DNA of 6,042 bases from Saprospiraceae bacterium (lineage in GTDB: Bacteria; Bacteroidota; Bacteroidia; Chitinophagales; Saprospiraceae), in contig JADZBJ010000179.1 of NCBI GenBank assembly GCA_020852155.1, positions 1 through 6,042 on the forward strand, written 5' to 3'. The first letter of the stretch is position 1; each line of letters starts with the position of its first letter. The notes under the pieces were generated by a model. The model had not been told where the DNA came from. It saw only the letters and a list, made by a program, of their open reading frames with translations, and did no database searches. The position numbers were made by a program, and so were the translations under genes. This document shows, in pieces, positions 1 to 5,183 of the stretch.

Positions 1-132
1 AATCCGCGTAATCCGCGTTTCCCAAATCCGCGTAATCCGCGTTTCCCAAATCCGCGCAATCCGCGTTTCCAAAAATCCGCGTAATCCGCGTTTCTCCGCG
101 CAAATCCGCGTTTCTCCGCCCAATCCGCGTTT
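1..132. repeat. Tandem AATCCGCG-based intergenic repeat array
   Basis: The word AATCCGCG occurs ten times in this stretch, with two degenerate copies (TCTCCGCGC and TCTCCGCCC). The first three units are 24 bp long, each made of two AATCCGCG words plus a TTTCCC or TTTCC spacer. The later units shrink to about 19-20 bp as one word decays. The array probably continues to the left of the window. There is no ORF, no constant-length unique spacer and no flanking cas gene, so it is not CRISPR. It ends 67 bp before the cotH start. The same word appears once more at 2007-2020. Function is unknown; it resembles dispersed short repeats of Bacteroidota intergenic regions, which is my impression and was not searched. 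Confidence 0.9.
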
Positions 133-165
133 AAACGTTATACCATTATGAAAGTCTTATTTGGG

Positions 166-194
166 TTGTAATTGGCCATCATTTTCCACCTTTG
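166..194 (+). promoter_or_regulatory. Putative Bacteroidota-type promoter of cotH, nearly leaderless
   Basis: CACCTTTG at 187-194 differs from the Bacteroidota -7 consensus TAnnTTTG only at its first base. A TTG at 166-168 lies 18 bp upstream and could be the -33 element. The box ends only four bases before the ATG at 199, so transcription would begin at or within a few bases of the start codon. This is a motif match only. Confidence 0.45.
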
Positions 195-198
195 CTTC

Positions 199-1728
199 AT
201 GCGAATTTTTACAGTCCTCTTTGCCCTGCTTTCCGCCACAGTCCTTGTTGCTCAAGACCCTGGCGATAACTTTTTTGCCCAGTGGAATATCCACGACATC
301 AGGTTTCAATTCAGTCAGCCCGGATTCTGGGACAGCCTGACGGTCAATTATACCCTGGATCAGTATATGTCGGCAACCGTTACCATTGACGGCGTGACGT
401 ATGCCCAAAGTGGCGTGAAATACAAAGGCAATTCATCCTACAACAACCCCGGCAACAAAAAGCCATTCCGCATTGACTTGGCCGAATATGTCAATGACCA
501 GGCACATGACGGACTGAAAAAATTAGTGCTCAACAACGGGTTTAAAGACCCCACCTTCCTGCGGGAAAAAATCATGCTCGATTTCCTGAACGAGCACGGT
601 ATTGCTGCGCCGCGTTGCGGCTTCGCCAGACTTTATATCAACAACGAATTCCGAGGCCTGTACACCGTCGTAGAGGATGTCAACAAAACGTTTCTCAGTG
701 ACCGTTTTGACAACAAAAGCGGTAACCTATTCAAAGGCGATCCGCATGGTTCATTGACCTGGAAAGGCGCCGACCAAAACCTGTACGCCGGCGACTATGA
801 ACTGAAAACCAACGAAACAACCAACAATTGGAGCGATCTGGTACGTTTTCTTGATGTCCTCAATCATGTGCCCTCACCGCAACTGGTTGACAGTCTGCCC
901 AAATACATGAATGTTGACAGATGGCTCGATTACTGGGCAGCACACAACCTGTTCGTCAACCTGGACAGTTATATCGGCAGCGGGCACAATTACTTCATTT
1001 ATCACAACGACGATACCGGCCAGTTTGAATGGATCACCTGGGATGTAAACGAGGCATTCGGGAATTTTCAAATGAATATTCCGCTCAATAACCTGAAAGT
1101 CTTGCCTTTTGGTTTTATACCCTCTCCGGCAACACAGCGCCCCATGATGAACAGGCTTTGGTCGGAATCATACTGGAAACAGGCATTGGCCAATCACCTG
1201 TGTACGTTGCTTGCCGATTTCAGCAACAGCAAACTCGACGCCCGTATTGATTCATTGGCCAACCTGATCCGGCAGGACGTGTATTCAGACAATTTTAAAA
1301 CGTATTCCAACGCACAATTCGAACAAAACCTGACGCAGGATATCTCCGTTGGCGTACCTGGGTCGCCCGGCGGCGGGAGTGTTGCCGGACTCAAGCCTTT
1401 TATCAGTGCGCGACGGACCTCACTTCTTCAACAGCTCAGCGGCTATGGTTGTCTGGGAACCGATACGCAGGAACAGCCTGGACAGGCAACACTGGCCATT
1501 TATCCAAATCCGGTTTCAGGAAGCCAGTTCTTCATCATGGCCCCGAACCAACCGACGGCTGTACAGGTTTTCAGCGCCGATGGTCGGCAAATGTCAACGC
1601 ACCGCTGGTCATGGGAAAATAACCAGATAGTGGTGGATTTACCGGAAGCATTGCCTCCAGGCATCTACACAGCAAGTGTTTTATTTGAAAATGGAATGCG
1701 GCACCAAGGCAAAATAGCCATTTTATAG
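199..1728 (+). CDS. Secreted CotH-family protein with T9SS type A sorting domain
   Basis: This 509-aa protein is probably exported to the periplasm and then secreted or surface-anchored by the type IX system. Residues 1-18 are a signal peptide with likely cleavage at VLVA|QD. A start at TTG 172 would put nine extra residues in front of it, so ATG 199 is preferred. Residues about 60-410 match CotH, the atypical-kinase family known from Bacillus spore-coat protein phosphorylation. Visible blocks are YKGNSS (75-80), NKKPFRI (86-92), the LREKI region (121-125), GLYTVVEDVNKTFL (153-166, with E159), HNYFIYHND (263-271) and WDVNEAFG (281-288). D282 and N284 are candidate metal ligands, inferred from the family's D-x-D/N pattern. 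Residues about 431-509 are a sorting domain: IYPNPV opener, VQVFSADGRQ strand, then LPPGIYTASV before the C-terminal end. Substrate and true kinase activity are unknown. Bacteroidota CotH proteins are often annotated only as CotH kinase family. It stands alone, convergent with the downstream rnhB set. Confidence 0.9.
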   Translation: MRIFTVLFALLSATVLVAQDPGDNFFAQWNIHDIRFQFSQPGFWDSLTVNYTLDQYMSATVTIDGVTYAQSGVKYKGNSSYNNPGNKKPFRIDLAEYVNDQAHDGLKKLVLNNGFKDPTFLREKIMLDFLNEHGIAAPRCGFARLYINNEFRGLYTVVEDVNKTFLSDRFDNKSGNLFKGDPHGSLTWKGADQNLYAGDYELKTNETTNNWSDLVRFLDVLNHVPSPQLVDSLPKYMNVDRWLDYWAAHNLFVNLDSYIGSGHNYFIYHNDDTGQFEWITWDVNEAFGNFQMNIPLNNLKVLPFGFIPSPATQRPMMNRLWSESYWKQALANHLCTLLADFSNSKLDARIDSLANLIRQDVYSDNFKTYSNAQFEQNLTQDISVGVPGSPGGGSVAGLKPFISARRTSLLQQLSGYGCLGTDTQEQPGQATLAIYPNPVSGSQFFIMAPNQPTAVQVFSADGRQMSTHRWSWENNQIVVDLPEALPPGIYTASVLFENGMRHQGKIAIL

Positions 1729-1784
1729 TCAACCCAAAGTGGTTTTGAATGACTCGCGTTTGTAAATTCTAAAGTGATCATTTT

Positions 1785-1905
1785 GTCTTGACCAGGATTT
1801 GGGGGGATTTTTGGATTACAGGATTTAAGATTACTTGATTTGATGGATAATCCTGAAAAATCAAAATCCTATAATCCAAAGATCCCCCCAAATCCTGGTC
1901 AAGAC
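1785..1905. repeat. 121-bp near-perfect inverted repeat between convergent genes
   Basis: The left arm 1785-1826 and right arm 1864-1905 are reverse complements at 40 of 42 positions. The two differences are T1809/G1881 and C1819/A1871. The outer ends read GTCTTGACCAGGATTTGG and its complement. The 37-bp centre is itself partly complementary and full of GGATT/AATCC words, so the whole segment could fold into one long hairpin. It lies 57 bp after the cotH stop. A T-rich stretch follows on the plus strand (1908-1920), so it could end cotH transcription, but it is far longer than a normal intrinsic terminator. No ORF or clean target-site duplication is visible. A dispersed palindromic element or MITE-like remnant is the best alternative. 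Confidence 0.9.
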
Positions 1906-1957
1906 TGTTTTTCCTGTTTTGGACACAGGCACCCCACTACTGGACATTTCTCGTTTC

Positions 1958-2003
1958 CCGCAGATTTCACAGGTTTTTTGCGAAATCTGTGCTTTATCTG
2001 CGG
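1958..2003. repeat. Hairpin-forming ATCTGCGG repeat
   Basis: CCGCAGAT at 1958-1965 is complementary to ATCTGCGG at 1996-2003, and CACAG at 1968-1972 is complementary to CTGTG at 1987-1991. A competing pairing joins CAGATTTC (1961-1968) with GAAATCTG (1982-1989). The loop contains TTTTTT. Neither strand has a T-tract straight after the stem, so it is not a good terminator. It looks like a REP-like intergenic element; its words resemble the AATCCGCG family (ATCTGCG versus ATCCGCG). Confidence 0.65.
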
Positions 2004-2006
2004 TAA

Positions 2007-2020
2007 CGCGTAATCCGCGT
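2007..2020. repeat. Isolated unit of the AATCCGCG repeat
   Basis: CGCGTAATCCGCGT here matches the core of the 24-bp units at 1-132. It directly abuts the rnhB stop codon, whose complement starts at 2021. It also contains a small interrupted palindrome, ACGCG-TAATC-CGCGT, starting at 2006. Confidence 0.75.
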
Positions 2021-2629
2021 CTACCAGAAACTCAACTGCTCGCCCTCCGGCAGCAACCTGAAACTTTGTCGGTGGTGCGGCGAGGGGCCGTGCTCCCGAA
2101 TAGCCGCCCGATGCGCCAGCGTGGGATAGCCTTTGTTCACACGCCAGCCATAAGCCGGAAAGTCGGCGTCGAGTTTGGCCATGACCTCGTCGCGGTGGGT
2201 TTTAGCCAGCACGGATGCAGCAGCGATGGTCGCGTATTTGCCGTCGCCTTTGATGACGCACAGGTGCGGCACGCCTGCGTAGGGAACGAATCGGTTGCCA
2301 TCCACCAGAATCAGTTCGGGCAAAGAGCGGAGTTGCTGCAAGGCCCGGTGCATGGCCAGGAATGAGGCTTTCAGGATATTAATCCGATCAATTTCTTCCG
2401 GATTAACCGCCGCTACGGCCCAATCAATGGCCTCTTTTTCAATGACAAAGCGCAAAGTATCCCGCTGTTTTTCGGTCAGTTGTTTCGAATCGTTCAGCAG
2501 TGGATGATAAAAATCGGCTGGCAGGATTACCGCAGCAGCATGTACCGGCCCGGCCAGACAGCCGCGTCCGGCCTCGTCGCAACCCGCTTCGATAGCGCCC
2601 AACTGATGATATGACAGCAACTTGTTCAT
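2021..2629 (-). CDS. rnhB: Ribonuclease HII
   Basis: This 202-aa cytoplasmic endonuclease cuts the RNA strand of RNA-DNA hybrids and starts removal of single ribonucleotides from DNA. The length fits the family (about 200 aa). The N-terminal motif CDEAGRGCLAGPV (17-29) supplies D18 and E19. D110 in LVDGN and D129 in KGDGKY complete the D-E-D-D metal site. IAAASVLAKTHRD (135-147), KGYPT (about 167-171) and the HGPSPHHRQSF tail are further RNase HII signatures. The ATG lies 12 bp after the stop of the upstream amidohydrolase gene, so the two are probably cotranscribed. No strong Shine-Dalgarno is seen, as is usual in Bacteroidota. The stop codon touches a repeat unit on its downstream side. Every key residue is present, so the gene looks intact. 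Confidence 0.97.
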   Translation of the reverse strand: MNKLLSYHQLGAIEAGCDEAGRGCLAGPVHAAAVILPADFYHPLLNDSKQLTEKQRDTLRFVIEKEAIDWAVAAVNPEEIDRINILKASFLAMHRALQQLRSLPELILVDGNRFVPYAGVPHLCVIKGDGKYATIAAASVLAKTHRDEVMAKLDADFPAYGWRVNKGYPTLAHRAAIREHGPSPHHRQSFRLLPEGEQLSFW

Positions 2630-2641
2630 CTGTTCGGAACC

Positions 2642-3829
2642 TTAAGCGCCAAGTTCGCGGCAGGCCAGCCACGACATCAGTCCCATGCCGGTCAGCAGCG
2701 CGTTTTCATCAATATCAAATGTCGAAGTATGCACGGGCGAGGTAATACCGCGCTCAGGATTGCCGGTGCCGAGGCGATAGAAACAGGCCGGCATTTTTTG
2801 CGAGTAATAAGCGAAATCTTCGGCAGTCATGCGAATCGGCAGATCCACAACCTTGTCAGCGCCGAGGTATTCAATGGCCCATTGCCGGCTGCGCAGGGTC
2901 AGTGCCGGGTCGTTGTGCAATACAGGATAACCTTTCAGGATGTCCACGGTGCAACTGCCGCCCATGCCTTTGGCCGTATTTTCTGCAATAGCCTTCATGC
3001 GCCGATGGGCTTCGCTGCGCCATTTTTCATTCATGGTGCGGAAGGTTCCTTCCATTTTTACCTCATTCGGGATGATGTTGGTCGCGCCGCCCACGGAATT
3101 GATTTTTCCAAAAGACAGTACGGAAGGTATGGCCGGATCAGCCATACGGCTCACGACCTGTTGCAGGGCTACGATAATCTGCGATGAAATCAGCACCGGA
3201 TCAACACAATCCTGCGGCATAGCGCCATGCCCGCCGCGGCCTTTGACGCTGATGTAAATTTCATCAGCAGAAGCCATAAAAATGCCCGGTTTGATGCCTA
3301 TATAACCGGCACGCAGGGCAGGGTGGACGTGTTGCCCGAAAATACCCACGGGTTTTGGCGAACGCAAAACGCCTTCAGCGATCATCAGACTGGCGCCGCC
3401 GGGTAGTTTTTCCTCGGCGGGTTGGAATATCAATTTAACAGACCCCTTGATTCGATGTTTCAGCGATACCAGAATGCGCGCCGCGCCCAGCAGCGAGGCA
3501 GTGTGAACATCGTGGCCGCAAGCGTGCATCACGCCTGCATTTTTAGAGCGGTAAGGCACATCATTGTCTTCCAAAATGGGCAAGGCGTCCATGTCGGCCC
3601 TGAGTGCGATGGTTTTGCGCGACGGATTTGTACCTTCGATGAGCGCCACTACGCCATGACCTGCAAAGTTCATTTGTGGCTGGAGGCCCATTTCGCGCAG
3701 CGCTGCCGCCACGTATTGCGCCGTTTCTTTTTCCTGAAATGACAATTCCGGGTGCGCGTGCAGGTGCCTGCGCCAGCCGATTACTTCGGTCAGGTGCTGC
3801 GTTGCCAAATGCTTGATCTCGTTTTGCAT
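2642..3829 (-). CDS. M20D-family metallo-amidohydrolase (N-acyl amino acid / hippurate-type hydrolase)
   Basis: This 395-aa protein has the length and motif order of the M20D peptidase/amidohydrolase family, which hydrolyses N-acyl amino acids, hippurate or indoleacetyl-amino acid conjugates with two metal ions. The motifs are RRHLHAHPELSFQE (20-33), ALRADMDALP (75-84), MHACGHDVHTA (101-111), FQPAEE (135-140), GQHVHP (165-170), GRGGHGAMP and SPVHTSTF. Likely metal ligands are C104, H106, E140, H167 and H367, with E139 as the catalytic base. The dimerisation (lid) domain falls between about residues 185 and 300. No signal peptide is seen, so it is cytoplasmic. It starts three bases after the stop of the upstream membrane-protein gene and ends 12 bp before rnhB. 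The exact substrate cannot be read from sequence. N-acetyldiaminopimelate deacetylase and HipO-type enzymes share these motifs. Confidence 0.93.
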   Translation of the reverse strand: MQNEIKHLATQHLTEVIGWRRHLHAHPELSFQEKETAQYVAAALREMGLQPQMNFAGHGVVALIEGTNPSRKTIALRADMDALPILEDNDVPYRSKNAGVMHACGHDVHTASLLGAARILVSLKHRIKGSVKLIFQPAEEKLPGGASLMIAEGVLRSPKPVGIFGQHVHPALRAGYIGIKPGIFMASADEIYISVKGRGGHGAMPQDCVDPVLISSQIIVALQQVVSRMADPAIPSVLSFGKINSVGGATNIIPNEVKMEGTFRTMNEKWRSEAHRRMKAIAENTAKGMGGSCTVDILKGYPVLHNDPALTLRSRQWAIEYLGADKVVDLPIRMTAEDFAYYSQKMPACFYRLGTGNPERGITSPVHTSTFDIDENALLTGMGLMSWLACRELGA

Positions 3830-3832
3830 GCG

Positions 3833-4333
3833 TCAGTAGTCAATAATGGGTGCGACTTCGATTTTTTCGGCGCGGCGGGCCACAATACGGTTCAGGGTAT
3901 CGAGCCGCGCTTCTTCGCCTTCAAAACGCGCATAAAGCGTCACCATGACATGGCCGGGCTGATAAAAAGTGTGCGTGAGTTCGCCTTTATCGTCGAAAGC
4001 CTTTCGTTTGCCGCCGGAAAATTCGAGTTCGTAAACGGCGCCTTGCGCATGTTTGGCCATCCTGAATTTAAAAGGTTTGCCTGCTTCCGGGTGTTCGCTG
4101 GTGCGGATTAATTCGCCCGGCACGCGTTGAACGGCCTTTACAGCCTGCTGATCCACCATTTGCGATTGCGCATCGGTTTGAACCAGTGTTTTATTGGCGT
4201 TATCTGCCGGGCCTTTGCGCACTAATTGAAGCGCAATTAAACCCAGCAGGCCCACAGCCGCAACGATAACCAGCAAAATGGTTTCGCGGTTTTTCTTACG
4301 CCCGGGCATCGAATTGGGTGCTTTTTCTGTCAT
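3833..4333 (-). CDS. Small single-pass membrane protein with PKD/Ig-like extracytoplasmic domain
   Basis: I do not recognise a named family for this 166-aa protein. Residues 1-17 are polar and basic (GRKKNRE at 11-17). They are followed by one hydrophobic span at about 18-38 and then a soluble region, so by the positive-inside rule the C-terminus should face the periplasm. Residues about 41-70 are a Q/D/N/A-rich linker. Residues about 73-159 look beta-rich, and the stretch THTFYQPGHVMVTLYARF (120-137) resembles the closing strands of a PKD domain (tYxxPGxYxVTL). The ATG at 4333 is chosen; a GTG three codons upstream is the only other in-frame option nearby and lies next to a promoter-like box. 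Its TGA stop is three bases before the amidohydrolase ATG, so translation is probably coupled. A role in binding or presenting something at the envelope is only a guess. Confidence 0.8.
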   Translation of the reverse strand: MTEKAPNSMPGRKKNRETILLVIVAAVGLLGLIALQLVRKGPADNANKTLVQTDAQSQMVDQQAVKAVQRVPGELIRTSEHPEAGKPFKFRMAKHAQGAVYELEFSGGKRKAFDDKGELTHTFYQPGHVMVTLYARFEGEEARLDTLNRIVARRAEKIEVAPIIDY

Positions 4334-4341
4334 AAGTTGCA

Positions 4342-4349
4342 CAAAGGTA
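4342..4349 (-). promoter_or_regulatory. Putative -7 box for the leftward three-gene set
   Basis: The minus strand reads TACCTTTG, an exact fit to the Bacteroidota -7 consensus TAnnTTTG. Eight bases separate it from the ATG at 4333, so the mRNA leader would be only a few bases long. The nearest TTG triplets lie 10 and 23 bp further upstream, neither at the usual spacing of about 19-20, so the -33 element is uncertain. Confidence 0.5.
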
Positions 4350-4357
4350 ATTCAGGC

Positions 4358-4388
4358 TTCAAAAAAGACGAGCAAGTGCCTACTTTTG
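4358..4388 (+). promoter_or_regulatory. Putative promoter of deoC-trpB
   Basis: TACTTTTG at 4381-4388 fits the Bacteroidota -7 consensus TAnnTTTG exactly. TTC at 4358-4360, 20 bp upstream, is one base off the -33 TTG. Transcription would start near 4393-4396, leaving a leader of roughly 83 bases before deoC. It is back to back with the leftward box at 4342-4349, so one short region could serve both directions. Confidence 0.5.
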
Positions 4389-4410
4389 CATCCCCAAAAA
4401 TTAATGTTGA

Positions 4411-4470
4411 ACAAAAAACCTTCAACCCCTTCAACCATTTTCAACCTTCAACTACATCAACATTTTCAAA
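4411..4470 (+). repeat. G-free leader tract with repeated TTCAAC words upstream of deoC
   Basis: Sixty consecutive plus-strand bases contain no G. TTCAAC occurs at 4421, 4430, 4440 and 4447, with variants ATCAAC at 4456 and TTCAAA at 4465, a spacing of 7-10 bases. The tract lies between the putative promoter and the deoC ATG, so it would be transcribed as an unstructured leader. It is open in the deoC frame, but that reading is low-complexity and not protein-like. A possible weak ribosome site, AAAGGG (4468-4473), lies four bases before the ATG. Confidence 0.7.
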
Positions 4471-4477
4471 GGGTGTT

Positions 4478-5119
4478 ATGACTGATCTGGCCCGTTTTAT
4501 TGAATATACCATTTTAAAGCCTGACACCACGCTGGCTGAAGTCCGCCAATTGTGTGAAAAAGCCGTACAGCACAACTTCGCAGCAGTGTGCATACCGCCG
4601 TTGTATGTACGCGATGCGCACAGATTGTTGGGTGAAGACAGAAAAATTCGCCTGGCAACGGTGGTGAGTTTCCCGATGGGCTATTCAGCCATTGCCGCTA
4701 AAAGTGAAGAAATAAGGCGCGCCATTGACGATGGCGCCGACGATGTAGATACCGTAGTGAATATTGCGGCTATCCGCACGGGCAACTGGACTCATGTAGA
4801 GCACGATATTGACGCTATTGCCCGCGCCACACACATGCGCGGACGTACCATGAAGCTCATTCTTGAATGCGGCTTGTTAACGGCCGATGACATCAAACGC
4901 CTGTGCGACATGGCCCACGAAGCGCGTATCAGTTGGGTAAAAACCGGCACGGGCTTTCATGGCTATCCGGCTACGCCTGAAATGGTGCGTCAGTTACGGG
5001 CTGCGGCTCACCCGTCCATGAAGGTCAAAGCGGCAGGCGGCATCCGCGACATTGCCACAGCGCAATCACTCATCGCGGCAGGCGCCGACAGTATTGGTAC
5101 TTCGGCTTTGTTGATCTGA
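4478..5119 (+). CDS. deoC: Deoxyribose-phosphate aldolase
   Basis: This 213-aa cytoplasmic class I aldolase splits 2-deoxy-D-ribose 5-phosphate into glyceraldehyde 3-phosphate and acetaldehyde, in deoxynucleoside breakdown. Family signatures are ILKPDTT (12-18), VCIPP (37-41), VVSFPMG (62-68), DDGADDVDTVVNI (84-96), KLILECGLLT (126-135), SWVKTGTGF (152-160) and VKAAGGIRD (183-191). K155 is the Schiff-base lysine, K184 the second active-site lysine and D91 the catalytic acid. GTS at 207-209 fits the phosphate-binding end. The length matches short bacterial DERA enzymes. ATG 4478 is chosen because the frame upstream, open to 4337, crosses both promoter boxes and a low-complexity tract. The common IDHT near the N-terminus reads IEYT here. 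The gene is 64 bp upstream of trpB on the same strand with no clear promoter between, so the two are probably cotranscribed. Confidence 0.96.
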   Translation: MTDLARFIEYTILKPDTTLAEVRQLCEKAVQHNFAAVCIPPLYVRDAHRLLGEDRKIRLATVVSFPMGYSAIAAKSEEIRRAIDDGADDVDTVVNIAAIRTGNWTHVEHDIDAIARATHMRGRTMKLILECGLLTADDIKRLCDMAHEARISWVKTGTGFHGYPATPEMVRQLRAAAHPSMKVKAAGGIRDIATAQSLIAAGADSIGTSALLI

Positions 5120-5140
5120 ACATGAGGGCTTTCACATCCG

Positions 5141-5183
5141 CCCTCCACCTTTTACCTTCCACCTTTTACCTTCTTAAAACCCC
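5141..5183 (+). repeat. G-free C/T-rich leader with 14-bp tandem duplication upstream of trpB
   Basis: TCCACCTTTTACCT is present twice in perfect tandem at 5144-5157 and 5158-5171. The whole stretch from 5141 to the trpB start lacks G on the plus strand. It ends with TTAAAACCCC directly before the ATG, and there is no Shine-Dalgarno. It parallels the G-free tract before deoC, though its repeat word differs. Confidence 0.75.

Noticed and set aside
1..132. CRISPR-like array
   Set aside because: Units are short, contiguous or separated by near-constant TTTCC spacers, with no unique spacers and no cas gene nearby.
172..198. TTG start for the CotH protein at 172
   Set aside because: It would place nine residues before a complete signal peptide and would overlap the promoter-like box; ATG 199 gives a standard signal sequence.
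1785..1905. Insertion sequence with terminal inverted repeats
   Set aside because: There is no room for a transposase, and no clean target-site duplication is seen at the flanks. Only a non-autonomous element remains possible.
1958..2003. Intrinsic terminator for rnhB or cotH
   Set aside because: A hairpin can form but no T-tract follows it on either strand, and its stem words look like a repeat element.
1919..2365. 148-aa plus-strand ORF opposite rnhB
   Set aside because: It is antisense to the catalytic region of a clear RNase HII and has no recognisable motif; a shadow frame.
2729..3742. Several plus-strand ORFs of 105-152 aa opposite the amidohydrolase
   Set aside because: All are antisense to a gene with an intact set of M20D motifs, and their translations look like random shadow frames.
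4337..4477. N-terminal extension of DeoC from TTG 4337
   Set aside because: The extension is low-complexity, crosses both divergent promoter boxes and has no counterpart in the DERA family. ATG 4478 gives a normal start.
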